DNA of 64,000 bases, from positions 32,005 to 96,004 of the forward strand of contig JAPLDH010000050.1 of the NCBI GenBank assembly GCA_026391355.1. The letters are read 5' to 3'. This document shows positions 28,191 through 36,344 of this stretch, in pieces; within the stretch, counting starts at the first letter, position 1, and each line of letters starts with the position of its first letter. This stretch comes from Bacteroidota bacterium (GTDB taxonomy: Bacteria > Bacteroidota > Bacteroidia > Bacteroidales > FEN-979). Position numbers and translations under genes: made by a program. A model generated the notes under the pieces. That model did not search any database, was not told the DNA's origin, and saw only the letters and a program-made list of their open reading frames with translations.

Positions 28191-28295
28191 GTGTTTCGCG
28201 AAGAAAGCAAAACTGAAAAGAACTTTGATTTCAAAGGTAAAATAATAGACGAGAAAACCTTTGAATATCCTTATTACAGGCCTAATCGTTTTTAA
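28191..28295 (+). pseudogene. Short protein-like frame, probable remnant
   Basis: From a GTG the frame reads 34 codons including NFDFKGKIIDEKTFEYPYY and ends RPNRF. The charged and aromatic pattern looks like a real C terminus rather than random sequence. It follows the DUF6804-like gene by 13 bases. I cannot name a family; it may be a tiny gene or the end of a lost one. Confidence 0.25.
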
Positions 28296-28369
28296 TGGAA
28301 CACCATAAAAAAGTAAAATCAGACTGAATATTTTAAGAAATCCAGTTGAACATATTTTATCCGAACAAA

Positions 28370-29503
28370 ATGAAGAAGGTCATTTTTGTTTTGTTGTGGA
28401 TCATAACGATACCTGTACAGTTCATTGCCCAACAGGAAAGTACTGCTCCTGACGGCAAGAAGGTTCTGCTAAACCCTGATGGTTCCTGGAAATCCGTTCC
28501 CGCAGAATCATCCCCTGCTATTCATCCCACTTTAATGTCCCATCCTGAGTTCCCAAAACCAAACCCACATGACGTGATCATTCATCACGTTGGCTATACA
28601 CTTTCCTACAATCCCACGTACCACATTGCCGATTGGGTTGCATACGAGCTTACAGCGGAAGAAACCGTTCCCGTTGTAAAACGTAATAATCATTTTGTTC
28701 CCGACCCGCTTCTTCATTCTGGTTCTGCATCCAACAATGACTACAAGGGTTCGGGCTATGACCGGGGTCATCTTGCCCCTTCCGCCGATATGTGCTACTC
28801 ATATCAGACGATGGTTGAATCTTTCTACCTTTCGAACATAACCCCTCAGACTCCCAGTTTTAATCGCGGCATATGGAAAAAACTGGAAGAGCAGGTGCGG
28901 CAATGGGCAGTTGATGACAAGGCAGTTCTGGTGGTTACAGGAACGATTTTGACCAAAGGGTTACTCACCATCGGCTATGACAGGATAACCGTTCCCGCGT
29001 ATTTCTACAAGGTAATCTTGGACTATACCGAGCCTGACATCAAGGGAATCGGGTTTATTATGCCCAATCAAGGTTCGCAGGAACCATTGCAGCATTATGC
29101 GGTCACTATCGACAGCGTTGAAAAGATAACGGGAACCGATTTCTTTTACCAACTGCCCGAAAACCAGCAACGGGTAATTGAAAGTACCTTCGATATAAGC
29201 AAATGGAGCTGGACGGCTTCAAAAACCCGTTCAGCAAAGGAAGGAAACTCGCAGAGTGTGCAATGCAAGGGAATAACCAAAGCCGGGGCAAGGTGCAAGA
29301 ATATGACCCTGAACCCCAATGGATATTGCCACCTGCATCAAAGCCAGGCAGGTGTAATTCAGCAACAAAACAATATTGTCAAACCTTCGAGCAGCAGGCG
29401 AACGGTACCTGTGCGTTGTTCTACCATCACCAAAAAGGGCACACAGTGCTCACGAATGACCTACAGCCCGAATGGGAAATGTTGGCAGCACGGGGGAGAT
29501 TGA
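28370..29503 (+). CDS. Secreted DNA/RNA non-specific endonuclease with two Cys/His knuckles
   Basis: About 377 residues. A signal peptide (MKKVIFVLLWIITIPVQFIAQ region) is followed by a beta-beta-alpha-metal nuclease domain of the NUC1 type. The catalytic motif is DRGHLAPSAD with His134 as general base, followed by FYLSNITPQTPSFNRGIW, which supplies the metal-binding Asn and conserved Gln. The C terminus has two copies of the pattern C-x9-C-x10-C-x2-H (QCKGITKAGARC...CHLH and RCSTITKKGTQC...CWQH), probable zinc knuckles that could bind nucleic acid or wall material. Secreted relatives degrade extracellular DNA or RNA for nutrition or uptake. The ATG at 28370 is chosen over a TTG at 28346 because it starts the signal peptide. 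Confidence 0.88.
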   Translation: MKKVIFVLLWIITIPVQFIAQQESTAPDGKKVLLNPDGSWKSVPAESSPAIHPTLMSHPEFPKPNPHDVIIHHVGYTLSYNPTYHIADWVAYELTAEETVPVVKRNNHFVPDPLLHSGSASNNDYKGSGYDRGHLAPSADMCYSYQTMVESFYLSNITPQTPSFNRGIWKKLEEQVRQWAVDDKAVLVVTGTILTKGLLTIGYDRITVPAYFYKVILDYTEPDIKGIGFIMPNQGSQEPLQHYAVTIDSVEKITGTDFFYQLPENQQRVIESTFDISKWSWTASKTRSAKEGNSQSVQCKGITKAGARCKNMTLNPNGYCHLHQSQAGVIQQQNNIVKPSSSRRTVPVRCSTITKKGTQCSRMTYSPNGKCWQHGGD

Positions 29504-29698
29504 TTTTATTTGTAACAAAATGTGTTTATATGTTAGGTGCAAAAACCAGAACCTCTGACCATCTTGTACCGGTCCAGCGTAACCATCATATTAGTCTGAT
29601 AATTATTCAGTTAAGATGATCAATTTACTTTGGCTTTGGGTGGTCAATTTAACCGGTTCGTCCAGATGGCTAAAAAGCAAAAAAACGAGGCAGCGAAA
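29504..29698. other. Gap with IS21-like end sequence
   Basis: Nothing coding was seen. The sequence GATCAATTTA (29618-29627) and GGTCAATTTAACCGG (29642-29656) are 24 bases apart and resemble the repeated end sequences of IS21-family elements in Bacteroidota, as I remember them. No istA or istB gene is present, so at best this is a remnant end. Confidence 0.3.
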
Positions 29699-29848
29699 TT
29701 AAGTTGATGGACAATCCATTTTTTGTTTAAGCTTTTTGCGGGTTGTGGAGAAAGTTCTTAGCAGCTGGTAAATCTCATCCTTTACTGTATGAACCTCAGG
29801 GTCGGAGAGGATATGGATACTGATCAGGAAGTTGACCCACTGGTCCAT
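29699..29848 (-). CDS. Possible 49-residue small protein or fragment
   Basis: From an ATG at 29846-29848 the minus strand encodes 49 residues: MDQWVNFLISIHILSDPEV, then TVKDEIYQLLRTFSTTRKKLKQK and a short tail. The amphipathic, helical look suggests coding origin. It ends in a charged tail like those of the small helical-bundle proteins, and lies just left of such a gene (29991-30344). It could be a degraded relative of it or a separate small gene. Confidence 0.35.
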   Translation of the reverse strand: MDQWVNFLISIHILSDPEVHTVKDEIYQLLRTFSTTRKKLKQKMDCPST

Positions 29849-29888
29849 TTCAACTGGCAAACTGGTAAAATAGCAAATTCATCTGGCA

Positions 29889-30063
29889 AACTGGTAAAAT
29901 GGTAAAATGGAAAATTCAACTAGCAAACTGGTAAAAATGCAATATGGCAAAATGTTCCTTGCCAGTTTACCAGTTTACCATTTTGCCAGTTTACTTCTTC
30001 GAATTCTCCAACCGGTCTCTGACCTTTTTCTTGATTGTCGTGAAAATCTTTATTAGTTCTTCG
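29889..30063. repeat. 175-bp direct repeat, copy 1
   Basis: Matches 30392-30566 at a constant offset of 503 bases with two mismatches that I can see. It covers a block of CTGGTAAAATGG / CTGGCAAA words, a hairpin-forming section (TGGTAAA and TTTACCA words) and the last 24 codons of the four-helix-bundle gene. Confidence 0.9.
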
Positions 30064-30344
30064 ATGACTTTGATGTCAACATTAAAGTCAAGCCAGAATT
30101 GAGTTTCATCGCATTCCTCGGTCACGATACAGATTTTGGCATAATATTCACCGTCGGAACGGGCTCTGGTGGCGGCCCGGAAATTCGCTGCAACAGATGA
30201 GGAACTGCGAAATAATTGGTTGACCGGGGACCTGTTCAGCAAAGCTATCTTCTTATCGTTAAACATGTCATGAATATCAATCGCGAACCGATAGGTTCGG
30301 TTGCGAAGTACCTCGTTGAAGGATGGAGTGCCGGATTTTTCCAT
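29991..30344 (-). CDS. Four-helix-bundle protein (S23/IVP family)
   Basis: Of 117 residues. It has RFAIDIHDMF in helix one, the family-typical QLFRSSSSVAANFRAATRARSDGEY region, KICIVTEECDETQFWLDF, and a long final basic helix (IKIFTTIKKKVRDRL). This is the family first found in intervening sequences of 23S rRNA genes and now known as free-standing genes across Bacteroidota; the molecular role is unsettled, though such bundles can resemble the Avd accessory protein of diversity-generating retroelements. No retroelement or rRNA gene is near. Its 3' end lies inside a duplicated 175-bp segment, with a truncated second copy on its right. Confidence 0.87.
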   Translation of the reverse strand: MEKSGTPSFNEVLRNRTYRFAIDIHDMFNDKKIALLNRSPVNQLFRSSSSVAANFRAATRARSDGEYYAKICIVTEECDETQFWLDFNVDIKVIEELIKIFTTIKKKVRDRLENSKK

Positions 30345-30391
30345 GATTTTTTACCATTAATCAGGAAAAATTGAAAAGGTCACAAGTTTTT

Positions 30392-30566
30392 AACTGGTAA
30401 AATGGTAAAATGGCAAATTCAACTGGCAAACTGGTAAAAATGCAATATGGCAAAATGTTCCTTGCCAGTTTACCAGTTTACCATTTTGCCAGTTTACTTC
30501 TTCGAATTCTCCAACCGGTCTCTGACCTTTTTCTTGATTGTCGTGAAAATCTTTATTAGTTCTTCG
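30392..30566. repeat. 175-bp direct repeat, copy 2
   Basis: Second copy of the segment at 29889-30063. The identity stops abruptly at 30566, inside the coding frame of the truncated four-helix-bundle copy. Confidence 0.9.
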
Positions 30567-30622
30567 CGTGACTTAAGGGATTCCTTGGTTACGATGCAGA
30601 TCAATTGTGAGATGAGAGGTGT
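30494..30622 (-). pseudogene. Truncated copy of the four-helix-bundle gene
   Basis: The minus strand retains the last 24 codons of the neighbouring gene (EELIKIFTTIKKKV, then RDRLENSKK and the stop) joined to ICIVTKESLKSR. In the intact gene the matching part reads ICIVTEECDETQFW and continues for another 11 residues before EELIKIF. The copy has thus lost an internal piece and everything upstream of ICIV; a stop at 30623-30625 closes the frame and no ATG is present. A partial duplication with later deletion explains it. Confidence 0.7.
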
Positions 30623-30714
30623 TCAAATTTTAAAAAGAGAAATGGCTAAAAAGTGAAAAAGCGGGAAAGCGGAGTATTTCGCCATCTCGCTATTTCGTTA
30701 CTTCGCTACTTTTG

Positions 30715-30785
30715 TTGTCCCGCCAGGATTCGAACCTAGACCAAGAGAACCAAAATCTCTGGTGCTGCCATTACACCACGGGACA
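30715..30785 (-). tRNA. tRNA-Gln (anticodon UUG)
   Basis: On the minus strand TGTCCCG pairs with CGGGACA as the acceptor stem (30779-30785 with 30716-30722) and the discriminator is A. The T arm contains GGTTCGAATCC. The anticodon stem AGAGA/TCTCT encloses the loop TTTTGGT, giving anticodon TTG, which reads glutamine. The D arm is GTGTAATGGCAGCAC. The CCA end is not encoded. Confidence 0.95.
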
Positions 30786-30819
30786 GTGCTGGAGGCTAAG
30801 GGAAAAACTTAGTTTATGC

Positions 30820-30900
30820 AAGTTTGCAGTTCCCAGTTCCCATTTTCTTGTGACTCTCTGACTGTGTCACCGTGTCACTGTGTCACTGTGTTACTTTCTC
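30820..30900. repeat. Intergenic short-word repeats near tRNA-Gln
   Basis: GTTTGCAGTTCCCAGTTCCCA (split across 30822-30843) repeats the 7-mer words seen after porV. It is followed by about six TGTCACTG / TGTCACCG 8-mers up to 30895. Left of the tRNA, 30675-30710 carries a run of TTTCGCTA-like words. None overlaps a gene. Confidence 0.7.
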
Positions 30901-31017
30901 TGCAATAACCGACAAGTATTAGCCATCCTCGATTTGCGCCGGCAAAAGTAGACAATTTTCTGAATAGATACAAATTTTGTACTTTCGCAAACTGATGTTT
31001 CTTTCAAAGCATTTCCA

Positions 31018-34000
31018 ATGAACAAATACCAGAAGCTGAATAACATTTTTGGATGGGTGACATTTGCCATTGCAGCCATCACCTTCCTTCTCACGATTGA
31101 GCCCACTGCCAGTTGGTGGGATCCGGGAGAATTTATTTCAACCACCTATAAACTACAGGTGGGTCATCCGCCGGGTGCGCCTACCATGCAGATGGTCGGA
31201 CGGCTTTTTACGTTGCTGGCATTTGGTAATACCGCAAAAGTTGCCATGATGGTGAATGCCATGTCGGGACTTTGCAGCGCCTTTGCCGTTTTATTCCTGT
31301 TTTGGTCGATCACGATGTTTGCACGGAAGATCGTTGCTCCGAAAGGGGAGATGACCAGGGAACAAATGTACACCATCTTTGCAGCAGGATTTGTTGGGGC
31401 GCTGGCCTTCTGTTTCAGTGATTCATTCTGGTTCTCGGCCGTAGAAGGTGAGGTTTATGCCATGTCGGCAATGTTTACTGCCCTCGTTTTCTGGGCGATA
31501 CTAAAATGGGAAACGGTAGCAGACCAGGGACATGCTTCCCGCTGGCTGATCTTTATCGCTTTTATGGTAGGCCTGGCTATTGGGGTGCACCTGCTGAACC
31601 TCCTGACAATACCGGCCCTTGCCTTTGTGATCTATTATAAAAAATATAAGCCTACCAAAACCGGGATACTTGTTACACTGATCCTTTCAGTCATCGTATT
31701 GGCATTTATCATGTACATCGTCATCCCCTGGATCCCGACAATGGCGGGGAAATTCGAGATGCTGTTCGTGAATGGTTTAGGGTTACGTTTTAATTCCGGC
31801 ACAATCGCCTACTTCATCCTTCTGACCTGTTTGATTGGTTGGGGTCTGTATTATACAAGGAAAAATGGCAAACCATTGCTGAATACCATCATCCTCTCTT
31901 TTGTATTCCTGCTTTTTGGATACTCCAGTTTCATGATGCTGGTGATCCGGGCCAATGCCGGAACACCGATCAACGAAAATGCACCGAAGGATGCGGTCAG
32001 TCTCGTTTCATTCCTGAACCGGGAACAATACGGGACATGGCCTCTCTTAAAAGGTCAGTATTATAATGCACCCATTGTGGATTATAGCGATAGTGACCCG
32101 ATTTATGGCAAGGATGAAAAATCAGGCAAATATGTCATTCTCGATGAACGCAAAGGAACTGTTCCAGTTTACGATCCGGGCTTTACTACCATCTTCCCGC
32201 GCATGTGGAGCAGTGAACGGAAGGGGACTGAGAAGTATTTCAAGGATTGGGCAGGACCTGGAGTTCCTACTGAAGCGACCGACCGTGATGGGAAAACAAA
32301 GACCCTGAATAAACCGACCTTTGGTGAAAACCTTAAGTTTTTCTTTAATTACCAGGTGGGTTGGATGTATCTGCGGTATTTCATGTGGAACTATTCAGGA
32401 CGGCAGAATGATATTCAGGGATATGGCGGAGTACAGGATGGAAACTGGATCACAGGTATTTCATTTCTGGATAACTGGCGATTGGGTAATCCACAATCCA
32501 ACATGCCCGACAGTATGAAAAACCAGGGCACCAATAAATATTATTTGCTTCCCCTTTTGCTCGGATTCATCGGTTTTTTATTCCAGATGAATAAAGATAA
32601 CAAGGGAGCGGTCATCGTGACACTATTGTTTCTGATGACCGGCCTTGCCATCGTGGTATATCTTAACCAGAAACCTTATGAGCCCAGGGAAAGGGACTAT
32701 TCCTATTGTGGTTCAACGTATGCATTTGCTGTCTGGATAGGGCTCGGGGTGATCTGGCTCATTAATGTGGCCAAAAAATATCTGAAAAAGGAGATGCTCT
32801 CTGTCATCCTGGTTGGATTGCTATGCCTGCTTCTTGTGCCTGGTAATATGGCAAAGGAAAACTGGGATGATCATGACCGGTCGGATAAATATTCATGCCG
32901 TGACCTGGCAGCCAATTACCTGAATTCCTGTGATAAACAGGGGATACTTTTCACAAATGGTGACAATGATACCTTCCCGCTGTGGTATGATCAGGAGGTA
33001 GAAGGCATCCGTACTGATGTGAGGGTCGTAAACCTTATGCTTGCCTCCGGTTCATGGTATATGGATGAGTTGTTCAAGAAAGCGTACGATTCTGAAGCAT
33101 TGCCTTTCACGATGGAGCATAAGCAATATCAGATTGGCAGCAATGATTATATTCCTTACTATGATATCGGGATGCAAGGATACACTGAACTTAAGGATTT
33201 CATTGAATTTCTTAAGAGTGACAATCCCCAAACCTACATCCCATTGAACAATGGTGAGAAAATGAAATTTTTCCCAACAAAAAAACTTAAGTTGACGGTC
33301 GACAGCGCGGCCTGTATCAAATACGGAATTGTCCCTAAATATTTTAGGAAGAATATGGTAGACACGATTTATTGGACGATCAAAACAAATAACCTTTTCA
33401 AAAATGATATCATGATGCTTGATCTCATTGCTTCATCTGAATGGAAGCGGCCTTTCTATTTCGCTGCTCCGTCCAGCGTATCCCATTGTTTTAATGTCGA
33501 CACTTTCTGCCTGTTGGAAGGATGGGCTTATAAATTCATGCCTGTAAAGGGAAATAAAGCTGATTATATTTCAGGAATGGGCGGAGTTGACCCGATTGGG
33601 TCATACGATGTCCTGATGCATAAATGTGCATGGGGTAATCTGAATGACCCGAGGGTTTACGTTGATCCTGAAAGCCTCAATGAAGCTATCAGACCCAAAA
33701 CTGCAATAGTCAGGGTTTCTCAGTCACTGATGGATATGGGACGTGTGAAAGAAGCCGTTGAACTGATGGATTTATATTTCAAATATCTTCCCGGAACAAA
33801 GTTCATATACGATATGTATAACCTGCCTTTTGCCGAGATGTATTTCAAAGCAGGGGAAACCGGAAAAACCAGCAATATCATCGAAAGATTAGGACAGATT
33901 TACAGCCAGAACCTTAACTGGTATTATGCATTTTCAGGAAGTAACAAGGATTACTATAAAGACGAGATACAAACCTCACTTGCAGTATTGAGAAAACTAA

Positions 34001-34086
34001 ATATGCTGGCGACACAATTCGACCAGCCGAAACTTGCAGCAAAAATGGAGAACCTGTTTAACCTTGAACTTAAAGGGTATAAATGA
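31018..34086 (+). CDS. DUF2723 membrane glycosyltransferase-like protein
   Basis: Of 1022 residues. The N-terminal half has about ten to twelve membrane segments and begins with TASWWDPGEFISTTYKLQVGHPPGAP, cut here as two parts; the acidic DPGEF just after the first membrane helix is in the position of the catalytic Asp/Glu of GT-C enzymes such as protein O-mannosyltransferases. Later motifs are FWFSAVEGEVYAMSAMFTA, YEPRERDYSY and ILFTNGDNDTFPLWYDQE. The C-terminal third is soluble, probably periplasmic and TPR-like. DUF2723 proteins are widespread in Bacteroidota and are thought to transfer sugars from a lipid carrier to secreted proteins; this activity is inferred, not visible. It is a single gene, preceded by a TACTTTCG element (30980-30987). 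Confidence 0.85.
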   Translation: MNKYQKLNNIFGWVTFAIAAITFLLTIEPTASWWDPGEFISTTYKLQVGHPPGAPTMQMVGRLFTLLAFGNTAKVAMMVNAMSGLCSAFAVLFLFWSITMFARKIVAPKGEMTREQMYTIFAAGFVGALAFCFSDSFWFSAVEGEVYAMSAMFTALVFWAILKWETVADQGHASRWLIFIAFMVGLAIGVHLLNLLTIPALAFVIYYKKYKPTKTGILVTLILSVIVLAFIMYIVIPWIPTMAGKFEMLFVNGLGLRFNSGTIAYFILLTCLIGWGLYYTRKNGKPLLNTIILSFVFLLFGYSSFMMLVIRANAGTPINENAPKDAVSLVSFLNREQYGTWPLLKGQYYNAPIVDYSDSDPIYGKDEKSGKYVILDERKGTVPVYDPGFTTIFPRMWSSERKGTEKYFKDWAGPGVPTEATDRDGKTKTLNKPTFGENLKFFFNYQVGWMYLRYFMWNYSGRQNDIQGYGGVQDGNWITGISFLDNWRLGNPQSNMPDSMKNQGTNKYYLLPLLLGFIGFLFQMNKDNKGAVIVTLLFLMTGLAIVVYLNQKPYEPRERDYSYCGSTYAFAVWIGLGVIWLINVAKKYLKKEMLSVILVGLLCLLLVPGNMAKENWDDHDRSDKYSCRDLAANYLNSCDKQGILFTNGDNDTFPLWYDQEVEGIRTDVRVVNLMLASGSWYMDELFKKAYDSEALPFTMEHKQYQIGSNDYIPYYDIGMQGYTELKDFIEFLKSDNPQTYIPLNNGEKMKFFPTKKLKLTVDSAACIKYGIVPKYFRKNMVDTIYWTIKTNNLFKNDIMMLDLIASSEWKRPFYFAAPSSVSHCFNVDTFCLLEGWAYKFMPVKGNKADYISGMGGVDPIGSYDVLMHKCAWGNLNDPRVYVDPESLNEAIRPKTAIVRVSQSLMDMGRVKEAVELMDLYFKYLPGTKFIYDMYNLPFAEMYFKAGETGKTSNIIERLGQIYSQNLNWYYAFSGSNKDYYKDEIQTSLAVLRKLNMLATQFDQPKLAAKMENLFNLELKGYK

Positions 34087-34128
34087 TCCTGGAAATCTTC
34101 CGACGGGAATGATTAAACTGATATACTG

Positions 34129-34221
34129 ATGCAAACTGAAAACCGCAAACTGAAAACTGTAAACTGGGAACTGGGAACTGGGAACTGGGAACTGGGAACT
34201 GCAAACTGTGAACTGCAAACC
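34129..34221. repeat. Intergenic block of 7-bp words (DUF2723 gene-lgt)
   Basis: About a dozen consecutive 7-mers of three kinds: GCAAACT, GAAAACT/GTAAACT and four uninterrupted GGGAACT units near 34164-34197. They are the reverse complement of the words after porV. They fill most of the gap between a stop codon and the lgt start. Confidence 0.85.
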
Positions 34222-34246
34222 TGATTCGTAAATCTAAAATTGAAGA

Positions 34247-35062
34247 ATGTCTATCCTGTATATAAACTGGAATGTAAATCCTGAGATTTTCCATATCGGT
34301 GGTTTTGGGATAAGGTGGTACGGTCTTCTCTTCGCCTCTTCATTCTTTTTCGGGTACCTTATTCTTACCATGGTTTTCAAAAAGGAAAATATTGCCATAC
34401 ATTATCTCGATGAGCTGACGACCTATATGATTATCGGGACGATCATCGGTGCACGGTTGGGGCATTGTTTCTTTTATGAACCCGGGTATTATCTTCAGCA
34501 TCCATGGAAGATACTGGCAATCTGGGAAGGTGGTTTGGCCAGTCATGGAGCTGCGATCGGAATCATTATCACTATTTTGATCTTCTCCTGGCGAAACAAG
34601 TTTTCCTTTCTGTGGGTCATGGACAGGGTCGTAATTGTGGTAGCTTTTTCCGGCTTTTTCATCAGGATGGGAAACCTGATGAATTCTGAGATCTTCGGCA
34701 TCCCGACTTCACTGCCCTGGGGATTTCTTTTCCTGAAAGCAACTAATCCGGGTGAAATCGCTTTACCCCGGCATCCGACACAACTTTACGAAGCAATATC
34801 CTATCTCATCATCTTTGTTGTCCTGCTGGTTATTTATTTCAGAAAGAATGGCAATCCTTTAAAGGGTTATTTATTTGGGATTTTCCTGATGTTGGTGTTT
34901 GGAGTCCGGTTCCTGATAGAGTTCATCAAAGAACCTCAGGAGGGATTTGAAAAGACCATGGCGCTGAATATGGGACAACTCTTATCAATCCCACTTATCA
35001 TTGCGGGAATAATCTTTGTGGTTTTTGCCAGGAGATGGAAGAAGAAACAAATAAGGCAATAG
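34247..35062 (+). CDS. lgt: Prolipoprotein diacylglyceryl transferase
   Basis: Of 271 residues with seven membrane segments. Family residues are visible: GIRWYGLLF near the N terminus, GARLGHCFFYEP, GGLASHGAAIG with His100 in the catalytic position, and RMGNLMNSEIFG, the conserved Lgt signature; then RHPTQLYEA and RFLIEFIKEPQ. The enzyme moves diacylglycerol from phosphatidylglycerol to the lipobox Cys of prelipoproteins in the inner membrane. It serves GldJ, TamL and the other lipoproteins encoded nearby. ATG start at 34247. It is preceded and followed by short-word repeat blocks, so it is probably a single-gene transcript. Confidence 0.96.
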   Translation: MSILYINWNVNPEIFHIGGFGIRWYGLLFASSFFFGYLILTMVFKKENIAIHYLDELTTYMIIGTIIGARLGHCFFYEPGYYLQHPWKILAIWEGGLASHGAAIGIIITILIFSWRNKFSFLWVMDRVVIVVAFSGFFIRMGNLMNSEIFGIPTSLPWGFLFLKATNPGEIALPRHPTQLYEAISYLIIFVVLLVIYFRKNGNPLKGYLFGIFLMLVFGVRFLIEFIKEPQEGFEKTMALNMGQLLSIPLIIAGIIFVVFARRWKKKQIRQ

Positions 35063-35118
35063 GCAATAGGCAATATCGTAACGCGTGACACGTGACTTAC
35101 AACTTACGACTTACGACT
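35058..35118. repeat. Short-word repeats overlapping two gene ends
   Basis: Three AGGCAAT units at the very end of lgt (35055-35075) are followed by CGTGACACGTGACTTAC and ACTTACG / ACTTACA 7-mers up to about 35118. The latter cover the stop codon and final codons of the leftward glycosyltransferase gene. Confidence 0.75.
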
Positions 35119-36188
35119 AACTTTCTGATCTCCTCCTCCAACACCTGATAATCATTCTGCATCACCATTCCAGGGAAATTCTTTGCCATTTCCAGGGCAT
35201 AGAAAAGATCAAAAGTGCGTTGCGACATTGAAAAGAAGATCTTTTTATCCATCATATTTCTGGCGAGATACTCCTGCTCCGGTTGTCCGGGAGTTGGAAT
35301 GAAAATGGCTCTTTTACCGACAGTTACGATGTCCATGATGCTGGAATATCCCGAACGGCAGATGATAACTCCGGTGTTCAGCATAACTGATTTCAACTGC
35401 GGGGTTTCAAGATGCGAGTAAACGCGGATATTTTCTGTCAGGTCATAAGATTTGTCATCTTCGGTCAGTCCACGGATCACTATACCTCTAAGGTTGGTGG
35501 TTTTAAGCTGTTGCAGAATCTTCTTCTCAAAGATGGTTCGTTGGGGTTCTGGTCCCGAAAGGGAAACCAGGATGTCAAGGAGGGGAATCTGAACCTGTTC
35601 CGGATCAGGCAAATCGAATGAAAACCTTGACAGGGAGCCAAGATAAACGCTATTTGTTTTTGGAACAGGAGGATGCGATAATTTCCCTGCAAGCCCCTGG
35701 TGAAGTTCAAAGTCTGGGATCCAGCATTCATCAAACCGTCTGATCAGCCAATGATTTAATTTGTTCATAAACCAGGTCAGCAGACCGTTCTTAAATGGAA
35801 TCGGGATATTGCATTGATGTGTTATCAGGATGGTATGTCTTTTTCTGGTCCATAGTCCATACCGGTTATCAGAAACAATGATGTCGATATGTTCTTTTTG
35901 TAACAGATTCCCGAGGAAACGGTGTTCATGTGAGATCCCGTGCAGGAATCGCGGTGCTATACGCAACATCCTCAGAAACAGAAATGCATCCTTTTGGTAT
36001 GTGATTTTAGTACCCGGAAAGTGGATTGTCTGAATGTCAGGAAATTCCCGTTTCAGAAAATCCAAGGGTCTGCCGTCAGCAGCAATGATCACTTTAAATC
36101 CGCTCTCCGTAAATTTCCGGATCACCGGAACACAACGGGTAGCATGGCCAATTCCCCAATCAAGGGGACAGATAAGTACCGTCTTCAT
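35097..36188 (-). CDS. GT-B-fold glycosyltransferase, MurG-like family
   Basis: Of 363 residues, cytoplasmic. The N terminus MKTVLICPLDWGIGHATRCVP has the glycine/His-rich nucleotide-sugar loop of GT-B enzymes. The C-terminal half has LVSLSGPEPQRTIFEKKIL, RGLTE, and ICRSGYSSIMDIV..GKRAIFIPTPGQPEQEYLARNM, a clear donor-binding region similar to MurG and UGT enzymes. Donor and acceptor are unknown. The final residues (VVSRKL) are encoded by tandem ACTTACG-type intergenic words, so the C terminus may have been replaced or extended by the repeat. ATG start at 36188; a good -7 element lies 33 bases upstream. Confidence 0.85.
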   Translation of the reverse strand: MKTVLICPLDWGIGHATRCVPVIRKFTESGFKVIIAADGRPLDFLKREFPDIQTIHFPGTKITYQKDAFLFLRMLRIAPRFLHGISHEHRFLGNLLQKEHIDIIVSDNRYGLWTRKRHTILITHQCNIPIPFKNGLLTWFMNKLNHWLIRRFDECWIPDFELHQGLAGKLSHPPVPKTNSVYLGSLSRFSFDLPDPEQVQIPLLDILVSLSGPEPQRTIFEKKILQQLKTTNLRGIVIRGLTEDDKSYDLTENIRVYSHLETPQLKSVMLNTGVIICRSGYSSIMDIVTVGKRAIFIPTPGQPEQEYLARNMMDKKIFFSMSQRTFDLFYALEMAKNFPGMVMQNDYQVLEEEIRKLVVSRKL

Positions 36189-36220
36189 TTATATCCTGTA
36201 CTTCCTTCCATATCTGATCT

Positions 36221-36228
36221 CAAAATTA
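36221..36228 (-). promoter_or_regulatory. Promoter -7 element of the GT-B glycosyltransferase gene
   Basis: Minus-strand TAATTTTG matches TAnnTTTG exactly; the predicted leader is about 26 bases. Confidence 0.55.
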
Positions 36229-36344
36229 TATGTAAAAACGACATCAGTAAAAATATTTTCGAAAAACATATTACCTTTTTATTAACCGGACGATTAAGCT
36301 AAAATTCAATCTAAAATTGTATGTCGTAAATATAAAATTAGCGG

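Noticed and set aside
29991..30344. Diversity-generating retroelement accessory (Avd) gene
   Set aside because: The fold resembles Avd, but there is no reverse transcriptase or template/variable repeat pair nearby; the 175-bp duplication is explained by gene-end copying.
34129..34221. Possible CRISPR array in the word-repeat blocks
   Set aside because: The units are 7 bases long with no spacers between them, and no cas genes are present.
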